Positions 23,501 to 35,500 of a stretch of 64,000 bases of DNA are shown piece by piece. The notes beneath the pieces are model-generated. The model was not told the DNA's origin and did not search any database. It worked only from the letters and a program-made list of their open reading frames with translations. This stretch comes from Lytechinus variegatus (Eukaryota; Echinodermata; Echinoidea; Temnopleuroida; Toxopneustidae). Numbering within the stretch: position 1 is the first letter of the stretch; every line of letters starts with the position of its first letter. Made by a program: the position numbers and the translations under genes. The stretch is from assembly GCF_018143015.1 (NCBI RefSeq), contig NC_054740.1, forward strand, positions 39,399,180 to 39,463,179. Reading direction: 5' to 3'.

Positions 23501-26500
23501 TGCCTGGTCGGGTCAATCTTGGCCCGTGCCCTGCTGCTTGCACATCTTCGAGCACGGCTTGGTCTCGCCATGCACCCGCGATGATCTGACCCTGCTCATC
23601 TTCCCGGTCGAGGTCAGCATTCTGAAGGTTGGGGTAACGAGTCCTCATGAGGTTGTGAAGGGTCATGCAGGCCTTGACGATCTTGGTAACTTTCGACGGT
23701 CTCAATCCCAGGGTTGTTAGCAGACATCTGAAGCGATTGGCGAATATACCAAACGCGTTTTCAACCACACGGCGTGCCCTGGAACACCGGTAGTTGTAGA
23801 TCCGCTCGTCCCGTTTCAGGTGCCGATGAGGGTAAGGCTTCATCATGTATGGCCGTAGGGGGAAGGCGTCGTCTCCGACCATGTAGTAGGGTGTGTCCTG
23901 GTCGTCATTTGGTAGGGGATCCGGCTGGGGTAGTCCGATCGTTCCCTCACGCAGACCTGGCTCCAGTCGCGACCGGTTAAAGATGCCGGCGTCGGAATAC
24001 GACCCTGGTGACCCCACATCCGCCCAGATGAACTTGTAGTCAGAGTTTACCACTGCAAGCATGACGATGGAAAAGAAGCCTTTGTAGTTGTAGTAAAGTG
24101 AGCCGCTCTTGGGGGGCTTCTTGATGGCGACATGTTTCCCATCGATCGCGCCACAACAGTGGGGAAAGTTCCATCTGTCTCCGAATCCCTCGGCTACCGG
24201 GCGCCACTCATCTTCTGTCTGGGGAGTGGCCCACATCTCGTCCTCGTATTCGTCGTAGATGGCCTGACAGACCTCGGGGACGAACAGAGAGATGGTGTTG
24301 TGTGGGACACGAAACGCGAACGCCAGATCATGATAGCTGCTTCCGGTCGCCAAGAACCTCAAGGTGATCGCCAGCTTCAGCCCAGGATCCAAGGGGGTTC
24401 GATGCCTGCAACAGAAGAGGGTGAAATATGAATAAAATCAAACTAGAATAAATATGGATGGAAGACATTTCAGCACAATTTGACAGTAGGTTCATAAAGT
24501 GTAAACTTACGTTGTGGTCTTGGCAATGCGGGGGCCAACTCGGTCAAGCAACTCATAGAACATCTGTGGCACCATGCGGAGGTAGGATTTGAAGTCGGCA
24601 GCGTGCTCGGCCTCGAGTTCCCTCATGAGCGTCTCATACTGGCCGAAACGAGGTCTGCGTAGGATCCACTCGCGCACCCACCAACGTCTTATTCTTCTGC
24701 CGGCCCTCTGTCGCTCCCTCTCGGCTTCTTCGAGCAGTGCTGCCAGGACCAAGTTGTACTGGAACCTCGCCTGAGCTAGCTCGTGTTCTAACAACGCCAT
24801 TCGTAGTCTTCTCGGTGCAGCCATAGTGATGAACTGACCATTCCAGGTAGGGTGGACATATATATACAGGTATGGAATAGCTGACCATCGGCCCCCCAAG
24901 TCCGAGGTACACCGGCCGAACATCGGCCGGGCAGTGTTCGAAGCCCGTTAACAACCCGGCCGGTGATCGCACGGTGTCCTTTAACCTGCTCGGGTACCGG
25001 CCGTATACCCCCCGATGTCCGGCCGGACATCGGCCGGTAGTTGCTGCCACATCGGCCGAAAAAAATCTCCACTTTTGAGACAGACTCCGGACGGTCATCG
25101 GCCGGTGTTTGGTCGGTCGCCTGTAGATTTCCGGACGGAGCCCGGTCACGTCACCGAGCTATGCCACCGATGAGGGGAGCTCGGCGACACCTCAAAAATC
25201 CACCGAGCTCCACCGATGCCGGACAACGGCCGGGCTATGTGACCTAGGCTTAAAGCTGGGGTACCCCTTTGTCCTGTGTGGTTCTGCCAACCATGAAATA
25301 ATGGCAATAGAAGTGAGACTGCAATAAAATACAGTACTAGTTCCATTGATTATCATCATTCTTTGTAGCTTTTAAATTTTTTTTCGATTGCAATAAACTT
25401 TCAATAGCAGAGCTCTTCATAATGTAGGTAGCAATGATTTGAGGGTACATGGTGTTTCAAATTTATGTCATTACTCAAGATTCTGTCATTGTTTTTCTAT
25501 TTGTTTTTTTTTTTGCTTGAATTTTATCTATTCACTGGGGGCTTTTTCACATTTTATTTTGGTTTCATTTTCATCCAATGTCATATTTTATTTTTATTGT
25601 TTCTTTTTTTTCATTCGTTACCATTTACCTTCCATTTCCATTTATGCTCTACATTATACTGTTGTTGTTTTTTACGAAGTAAGAATGCCCTTCTGTAAAA
25701 TTGTATTTGATTTGTATTGTTTTATATTACATGTACTTTGTATTACGGTATGTTTTGAATGGAAATGAAATAAAAGAATTGAATTGAATTGAATTGAAAA
25801 TTGAACCTGTAGTGTTTTCTATATGTACTAACACAAATAATGTACTGTAAGACATCTTGACTGTACATTTGGTATACTTTGTAACTGCTCATCTTAAAAC
25901 CAAACAACTTTCACAACAAAAGTTTAGTCTCATCTCAGCAAGCCTCTGTACATGTAATGTACATGACACTGTTCCGTTCATAAACAGGACTGTACAGTAC
26001 ACATACACCCAACATGTACATTTGCATGGCCCTACACAATTGTGAAATCGGTACAATAAGGAGTTAGACAGGGACTCCTTTATAACTTATAAAGGCTGTC
26101 ATGGTTGAGTTTGTTTTTTGGATAGGGATTCTTCAGTCTGTTTGAATTTCAGCTTTACAGATGGAAGTAAATCTTTCTGAGCCAAACCCATTACCAAAAA
26201 TAAACTCATCCTGTGCTGTAGGCGTACATGTTCATATATATTTGTGTATTGTATGCAAGTATCCTACTATATGTGATGGAAAATCAATGTCCCGAGAGGG
26301 TTTTTGTCTCGCCTGCATAGCAGAGCGAGACTACACATGTAGGTGCCGCTTTTCCAACGGCGGCGGTGTCATCGTCAACAATGAAATCTTAATGAAGGTT
26401 AAGTTTTTGAAAGTATATGAACCTAGTTCATGAATCTTGGACATGTAAGGGTAATCAAGGGTAGTTACTGAACATCCTGACTGACTTTCAGTTCACATAA

Positions 26501-29500
26501 CCAAGGTCAAAGTTCACTTAGGGTCAACGAACTTTGACCATGTTAGGGGTATTTTTGGAATTGTCATCATAACTTAGACATAATATGGATCTAGTTCATG
26601 AAACTTTAATAGACATAAGAGCAATTAAGTATTCCTGAAGAGTGAAGATCCTGTGCGAGTTTCAGGTGACATGACACAGGTCAAAGGTCATTTAGGGTCA
26701 ATGAACTTAAATGTTGGGGGTATTTGTGGAATCGTCATTATAACTTTCAAGTTTATCGATATGTAGTTCATGAAACTTGGGACATATTAAGAGCAACCAT
26801 GTATCCCTGAATATATTGTGCTTGTTTTTGGTCACATGACCAAAATCAAAGGTCATTTAGGGTCAATGAACTTTGGCTGTGTTGGGGGTATTTGTTGAAT
26901 TTGCATCATAATTTTGAAAGTTTATGGATCTTGTTCATGAAACATACATGTAGACATATTAAGGGTAATCAAATATGTATTAGTGTTTTGACCTGTCTTA
27001 GGTTACATAATATGGTCAAAGGTCATGTTGGGTCAGTCGACATACATGTCATTATCATTATGAGTGTTTTCTTTTGTGAATAATTATATAGCTGTTTTCA
27101 AAGTCAGCACTGCTGCTATATATCGAATCGCGTAATGCGGGCGAGACTGCCAGAGGCGTTTTTGTATTTAAGTTTTTGTATTTTGTTTTTGTATTTGAGT
27201 TTTTATTGAAATAAATCATAAAAAAATCACATTATTTACAAAAGATATTTTTTGCAAGATTAGAACTTGTCTGCCCAGTGGAGACTTCACCCATTCTGTA
27301 GGCCTACATGTACATGTATGGTACTTACAAGTGGGTCTACTCTATAGATACAGAATGAAAGTACAAGTGAGATATGGTACATGTAGTAATAATCATCCAT
27401 TTGTTTATTAATCCTTGGTTATTTGGATGACTGTAAATTATCAGTATTTTATTTTAATTTGTACAAAATAACTGAAAGAAAATGCAAATGTAGGCCTGTA
27501 TGGGAGACAGTGCTTATCCATTCATTTCCTTGTATAATGTTTATTGTCTTGGGGGATATCGTGATGTACATGTATTTTAGGGGCAATTTTGGCAGTCATG
27601 AGGGTGAAATCGTGTGTTGCCCTTATGTATTTCTTATGCTGATCGTATAGTGTCATGTAGACAGCACTGGTCTACACATGACCCTATAGCAGCTCTCAAC
27701 TATAAACTAAAATCCTACATGTAGTATTACAGTTTGTGATCTGTGTCTTCTTCCATTGCAGGTGATGTAATCTCTGCTATCAATGGCGTACCTGTATCCT
27801 ACTCCTCAGCTGAAGCTGTACTCAACTCTATGGAACCTGTCAAACAGGTAAGTAAGGTCTACAGACACTCTGTCTATTACCACTTAGTCTGGTATCGATC
27901 CATCACAACATGTGCAATCTTAAAGGCCCTGTCACATCGCTCTGTGCAAGGTTTGTAGGTGAGTTGCGGGCAATCACCTGCAAATCTGGGGCCCGTTTCA
28001 TAAAGGACTTTCAACCGTTGTAACAGTGGTAACCTTGATTATGATTGGCTGATGGGACCTGTTACCATGGTAGTTGCCATAATGGCAAAGTTACAACAGT
28101 TGCAAGTCCATTATGAAACGGGCCCCAGACCTGTGTGCACTTCTGCTGGCAACTACGAGTGAGATACTGTCAATGCGAGAATCCTGTGGGTTGTCAAACG
28201 TCACCCGTAAGTCACGCGCAAGGCTTGCACTGAACAATGTGACAGAGCCCTTAGGATCTTTCCCATTCCGAAATTATCAAATTTTATTTCATATAATGTG
28301 CATGTAGGGTTCAGTAGCCATATTCAGACCATCTTCGTCACCAAGAATACTCTTCAATGAATTGTAAAGAGAGCCCGTTCAGGTCTTAAAATGCCTAATT
28401 AATTATTATTCTGTGCATTCAGAGTGAGTCCGACCTGAGGTAGACCCTGTCGGTGTAACTTCTTGAATGCACATTGTGGTCTGATTAGAGGGGGCAGTCA
28501 GGCACTTGCACTCGCTATCAAGATCAAACTGCATACTGTAGCGTAGGTTCACGTACACAGTTCAATTTTGTAGATTGCATCATGGGCGAAGTGCGAGTTG
28601 ATTTTCATCACGATCAACGCTGATGTTAGAGAGGACCCTTCAGCCTTTAAAGGTCTGTGACTGATGAAAGACCTCTTTTCAAACCTACATGTATCCAGTG
28701 TGCATAATAGAAATACTGTATGCAGATTCCTGAAACACAGAACAACTGTTATTAATTGAGCGAGAGAGATAGGCTACCTGTATGTACTCTACATGACAAT
28801 GCCAGTATTTACCAATACCGCAAATTAAAGGTGTGCTGTGCGCCCGAAAGAATGTCAATTATCTGTTTAAAGTCTGTTGATCCTCTCATTGTGTTTTGTG
28901 TACTTTGTAATTACCATTAAGAACTTTGGCCAAGTGAACTGCTTATTATTTGTATCCCTTTATTTGGTCAGAAAATTAAGCTCATGTCAACTTTAATACA
29001 TTATTTATTAGTGCACACTGACCTGAAAGTAAATTGTAAAATCAGTGTCAAATTATCTGCCTTGATATAATTGCAATATCTGCTGTTATTTCAATATCTT
29101 ATTTTAAGATTAAATTTCTTGGTATAAATGTACATAGAGAAGATTTGTTTTATACCACTTGTGGTTTTATAAGTGGCTGCAGTTTATTTATACTGAGTAT
29201 TACATGTGGCTGTGTTGAGAGCAAAAGAGAGATAGTGAGATATTAGGGTGTATTACTGTGTAGGGGAGGATCGGGGGGGGGGGGGGGGATTGGTTATGAT
29301 TTTGTGGGTGTGTGCGTTATTCATTTTATTTTTATTAATTTTTGTTTCTTGGTCACCAAGAAAAGAGGCCTTTACTACAGCCTTTACTACAGCCTTACTA
29401 CAGACTTTAACCAATAACAGGTCTAGAGTAAAGACTAGATGCCAAAGGCTATGGTCTGTAGATCCAGCCATAGTACTAGTGAATCTAGTCTCACTACTTT

Positions 29501-32500
29501 AGACTGCATTATGCCCTATGCGAATTGTGAAAACCAAGGTTCTGTGCCTATCGACACATGAATCCATGTGGAATACAGCAGGGGAATCCGACCCGAATGA
29601 AAACTTGTTTTTAGAGGAATATCTTATTTTAAGATTAAATTTCTTGGTATAAATGTACATAGAGAAGATTTGTTTTATACCACTTGTGGTTTTATAAGTG
29701 GCTGCAGTTTATTTATACTGAGTATTACATGTGGCTGTGTTGAGAGCAAAAGAGAGATAGTGAGATATTAGGGTGTATTACTGTGTAGGGGAGGATCGGG
29801 GGGGGGGGGGGGGGATTGGTTATGATTCTGTGGGTGTGTGCGTTATTCATTTTATTTTTATTAATTTTTGTTTCTTGGTCACCAAGAAAAGAGGCCTTTA
29901 CTACAGCCTTTACTACAGCCTTACTACAGACTTTAACCAATAACAGGTCTAGAGTAAAGACTAGATGCCAAAGGCTATGGTCTGTAGATCCAGCCATAGT
30001 ACTAGTGAATCTAGTCTCACTACTTTAGACTGCATTATGCCCTATGCGAATTGTGAAAACCAAGGTTCTGTGCCTATCGACACATGAATCCATGTGGAAT
30101 ACAGCAGGGGAATCCGACCCGAATGAAAACTTGTTTTTTATAAGAAAAATCAGACAAGTTAAATGGTGAAAGTTTGAGCAATATAGGACAAACAATAAGA
30201 AAGTTATGAATTTTAAAAAATTGTTAGAATTGATCATCACTGTACCCACGAAAACTTCAAATTGGCTGTATATGTGATCAAGGCAAGGAATACTCTTCGA
30301 TGTACATAAAATGGCTAAAATGTCATTTTCTTCAAAAGTTTTACTTCAAATTATATTTTTCTTTCATAAGGACATAAAACTATACACTACCTGGGTTATA
30401 TTCAGATTACTGCCCCAGGGAATGGGTACTTACATGTACATGTAGAAGAAAAACCACAAATCCGTTATAATTTTAAAAAGTACATGGCCTATGCAATGGG
30501 AAAGCTGTCCTTGTCCCTTATCAAAATTCACTTACCCAGTTGCTAATTTGAAATCTACATGTAGTATTAGTGATCTAAATTTTAAAGCAGCTACATGTAT
30601 AACTTTCTAATTGCTTGTCCGATTTCTTTCAAACTTTCACCATTCTGTTTAATTTATTTTTCTCCTTTCCAACCCAACATTTTATGACCAAGCCAGGCTG
30701 GATTTCCCTTTAAATGAAAAAACAGTGTCTTTTAAGTGTCTTCTGTGGTTTGGAAGAGAAGATGGAGAGAGCAAGAGAGAGAAAGAGGGGAGCCGTTGTG
30801 CAGTGGTAAATAACAATTGACGGTGCAATGAAACCTTGTAGATGTAGAGTCTTCATGTACTCATTGCCTTATGTTGTGTATTTTTGCATAAATCAATCAA
30901 GAAAAAATTGATTGATTCACACAAAAATACACAACATGAAGGCCTAAGTGCAAATTTCAAAAAAGACAATGAGTACATTAAGACACTATCACTTTTGCAT
31001 TAGTTCCATTGTTTTGAGTATATTATGATGCATCATATTTCAAATACATATACTACTACAGCACATGACTGCACTATCATATACATGTACATGTAAAACA
31101 TCATTATTGTCCATTGACTCCTGGCGAATAATCCTTCCATCATCGGCTTAGTGCAATTCATTCCCTCTTTGCGTAATGATTGTATTTGTGGATTCTTCTG
31201 TAAAGGTCACTGGAGTGTTTATAATGAAATTTCTATTTACAGCCACAGAGCAATGCATTTTTCCATTCAGTCGTGAAGTGGGAGAGAATGATTTCACTCT
31301 AATCTGCACGTACATGTATCAGTCATACATTATGACAAACGTAGGCCTTTTTATTATAATGAAATAGTTTCAGCTGATACATTCATCTCATGTGATCAAA
31401 TTAAACTTTGAATGTGTCATTAAGTAATTGAAAGGTGTTTCTGAGCAATCAAAAAGCAATTCAATGTTCTTATAATGGTTAATTGTCATAATGACCCTAT
31501 TGCAAATATAATTACTGGTATAAGTGAAACCAATTTAGTGTGCAGTTGTTTCAACCAGTGATGCTTTATAAGCTCAATAAATTGCAGCTCCTTTGTTTGT
31601 TCATGATGTATTAAATGCTTTTATTATATGCAATCTTCATTTTGACATTGTGGCATGCATGTATAATTACTGTAAATAGATAAGTGAAATTTTAAATGAA
31701 TATTAATAAACAAATAGATGAATAAATTGATAAATGAATAAGTATTCTTAATCTCCAGGTAAGGTTATCAGTAGAGAGAGCGCCCTCGTGGAACAATGGA
31801 CAGAGCCCCTCCCCCATGATATGCCGACCTCCCAATGGAACCCTGGTGAAGATGCTCAACAACATTGCTGAAACAGCAAGTAAACAGCAGGAAGAGAGCA
31901 AGGGGAGTCCCCAGGAGGGAAATCCCCTGGAGGGGAATCCCCAGGATGATGTACCATGTGCTATTATGTACCTTACTCTGGTTAGGGATTCGGATAATGA
32001 TGATGCGCAGGTAAATAAAGCATGTTGGTGTGTATACATGTATGCTTGTGCTTACGTTGTTGGATATGTAGTGGAACATAGAACATAACACTCTTCAATA
32101 TTGTGTGGAATATACAAGAGGAGGAAAGTGGGACTAAGAGAAAAGAGATCGAGGGTAGGGAGGATAAGAGAGGGGAACAGGGGAGGGGAGGGGGTTTTGC
32201 AGGCATGATATTCTCCATTAAATTTAAAATCGGAATACCGTTTTTTTTTTTTTTTAGATTCATTCATTTTTATTTTTACGTGAAATCCTTTACCTTAGAA
32301 CATTCTCATACCTTTTTTACTGTTTTTTAAAGTCAATTGATAACGTTATCATGCAGACTCACCTTGAAAAATCACTTTCGATTTCTTTGCAAGAGCTTGT
32401 ATCCCCGAACGGGGCGCCTCGGACTTGGGCGGACTCTAGCAACCCTTGGCTATTTTTTTTTTTTTTAATTCAGTGGGGAATATCATGCCTTAGTTAAGAA

Positions 32501-35500
32501 TGATAAAGCAAAGTACATGTAGGAGCAGGTTAAGAAATTGCATCATTTTTTTTTTCAGTTCTATTTTTGTATTCAAATTCAAACAAATGCTTTAATTTTG
32601 TGGCTCTTATTTCATTTCAAGGCCACTTTTTTCCAACAAACAATTATAAGATCATATCCAAATATGATTATTCTGTCATTGTTAAAATATGGATTTCTAA
32701 TCATTCTTGCATATAGTTTGTGGCAGTTTTGGGGGCAACTTCAGAAAAGATAGTCACCTCTGAGCATTCTGCTTGAGGACGTAAGATGTAATTTGGGCTG
32801 TCATGTTGCCCTCAAGGATGTATTCCCTATGCTGAATGGGAGGTATGAAGGAGAGATAGACAGAGAAAAACAGAGAAGACGGGATATAAATGAGTCACCT
32901 GATATAAGGCTACTGTTTGAGGGGTTTTTTACAGAAGAGGATATTGTGTGAGAATGAAGGGGAAATCCAACTGCGATAGCTTTTATTCTTTGACTTGTTC
33001 TTGCTTGTTTATTTATATTGTTTCCTCTTTTGAATACCTATTTCTTGTTTTCACCCATAATTCTTTTAATAGGAGGTTTTGTACAAATACCCATCTTCCA
33101 AAGCATCAACCAAATTCAAGGACATCAACGGTCTCTTCATTACTCTAGGTGATATGCTCATGAACATCACCGGAAGCAAAATAACATGGTAATAATTCAT
33201 CCTTAAAGCTAAAATAGTCTTGTTGCAGCAAACAATAATTTAAATGAGGAAGTCTTTAATATCTTAGATTTGGGTGTACTTGTTAAAAAAGTTTGAATGC
33301 TGCCTACATCCAAGGTATATCCAAGGTTTTAAATCTAACTTTAAGAAATCTTGAAATCTGATCACCAGACAGATATGGTCATGTGGGACAGTACTGAATT
33401 CATTTAAAGTTCTTTGAGATATGTAATCTGTTGCTCGGAGTCAATATGCATGTTGTTTCAAGATACAAAAGTGACTCTGATAGTCCAATATTTTGCACTA
33501 TATATCAGCAACATGAATAGCTCCCGCTTTATTTTCTTTGTCGCCCATCTTCGCTGTGAGAGGGGCATCTGTACACAAGTCATTAGCAGGGACCTTAGGC
33601 TGCATATTCAGACCATTTTCCTTGAGTGAAGGGTTTGAACACCAAACTAGGGACCACCCATCTGTGATTTTTTTCTTGTCTCACTTGGCAGTTTCTTGAT
33701 ACAAGGTTCACTGTATTTCTTCTCTTGTATGTTGTGTATTCACAGTACATCTCTTGAAGTCGGTGGTGAGTTGGTCCATGTAGGCTACCATAAATGTGGT
33801 TCGGAGTTGCTGGTCCTCGCCCTGCCGGCTCGGTGTGCCTCCAAACACACAGTGCAATGTATGGTCCAGCAACTAGCAAGGCTTCTCAACTTCATGTTCC
33901 TCTCACTCAACAGGTAAAAGGAGGTTTCTGTTTCAATTATTTCTATCATTGGACAGAAATTGTTGATTTATAATAATCTAAAACACTGGCTTCCCCTAGA
34001 ACAACAAATTAAATATAAGATAATGCTCCTACCTACCATTTACTTCATAACCTTACCCCCTTTTATATTTCCTTTTTCCTTAATCCTTATTCGACAATAC
34101 ATATCGGTCTATGGTCATGTAATTCCATCAAATTAAAAGAACTCGGACCAAAAGGACTTGGGGTGAGAGAGCATTCTTTGCTGCTGCACCCCGTCTCTGA
34201 AATCAATATTTGCACTTGAGAAATGTAGATATGAATGATGAAGATGATAGTAGCTGAATTTACGTACATGTAACACCTACTGTACAGGATGTACAGAGTT
34301 CAAGTATTATTACACCAGCTTAAGTTTTTTTTTTTTAATTATGTGTTTTATTGGTATTCAAAATCACATATAATCACAATATTTACAGGTAATTGGAAAT
34401 GATTTGAAACAGTTCAAAAGCAGTAAAATCACAAAAGAGAGATAAAATAAAAAATAAATGAAAAAAAAAATTAAAAAGGGTGACATAAATCAAAATAAGA
34501 CATTGGACGATACAGGTTACTCTATACGGAATACACACCAGCTTAAGTTGGTGTTGAGTAAGTGGTTATAAGATGAAATACAGAGAAATTTAATAAAAAG
34601 GTATTTAGGCTAAATGTCATTTAGACAAATCAGTTAAGAGATGGACTGGTAGCAGGCGAACTAGAGTTACACCATGTGGGATGAGACCAAATGGAAAAAA
34701 GACAAATATGCTTTTCACACTGCATTTCCTTAACCCCATACTATCCTTAACCCCATACTATCTTTTTTTTTATTCACACTGTCTTTCTTAACCCCATACT
34801 ATCTGCTCAACCGTGGTTAATGCCTTAACCCCGGACTATCCCTCAGCTCATGAATATTGATGATTTTACCATCCAGAGCGTGATTAACGTGCAATTCGAC
34901 TTCTGTGATTGGCTAATGCTTAGCACCACATTTCCTTAGCCCTGTTTTGTTTTCACACTGCATCTCTTAGCACCGCAATTGTGGTGAGCCGGCTTACCCT
35001 GCTTTTTTGCAGGGCCAGATAGTACCATACTATTTACCGTGCTAGCCCACTATGCTAAAACGTAGTGTGAAAACGAAGTGGGCTAAGCTTAACCCCGGGA
35101 AATTGGTGGGGCTAAGATCCCCCCTTAGGCCCACCAATTTAGGACAAAAAGTGCAGTGTGAAAAGCATAAAAGTGGATGTAGTCCAAATGGCATTTTACC
35201 CTGCGATGTTTGTTTTTCTATAATCTATAAAGGGCGTTTTCAGAGACCAGGAATCACTCCAGACTAGACCACCTGTTAGCCCTTCTCTTTCATCAAGCTC
35301 TGGTAGATAGGAGTCAGTTAGAACCGAGGAGGAAAAGGAAAGAAGACATCTTCATTCAGATGCTTCCTGGAGTTAGGTGGCTTAATCTACCAGATCAAGA
35401 TAAGGTATGATATGGATGGGAGAGTGGATGGATGGATGGACGGACGGACGGACAGTCAAGCGATCAATAAATGGATAGATTGATTGATAAATGTATAGCT

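Larger units (their letters stand above)
19688..27761 (+). other. INTU intron 2 (8 kb), rich in repeats
   Basis: Holds diffuse repeats at 19930-21660 (including 'gaccgatttt' pieces and diverged aggtcaaaggtcat units at 21364 and 21537), the Harbinger transposon (22368-25250), a LINE tail (25440-25800) and a repeat element with nuclear-receptor-like half sites (26306-27147). No additional host exon was recognised. Confidence 0.6.
27848..31758 (+). other. INTU intron 3 (3.9 kb)
   Basis: Contains nested TIR elements (27922-28253), a 525-bp tandem duplication (29093-30140), a further TIR element (30105-30710) and a palindrome (30850-30985). No host exon seen between them. Confidence 0.6.

Noticed and set aside
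24634-25149. 171-codon minus-strand frame at the Harbinger end
   Set aside because: Encoded by the GC-rich subterminal repeats and out of frame with the transposase; no similarity to a Myb-like partner protein was seen.
25439-25768. 109-codon Phe/Tyr-rich frame resembling a membrane protein
   Set aside because: Arises from a T-rich tract that belongs to a LINE 3' tail; no start context or conserved pattern.
29248-29502. 84-codon frame present twice (also near 29816)
   Set aside because: The two readings come from the 525-bp duplication; no domain, and a G-run runs through its start.
35232-35250. Earlier acceptor for INTU exon 7 (ttttcag ending 35243)
   Set aside because: Using it brings an in-frame stop within the exon, while the acceptor ending at 35250 keeps the frame and gives the conserved RLDHLL segment.
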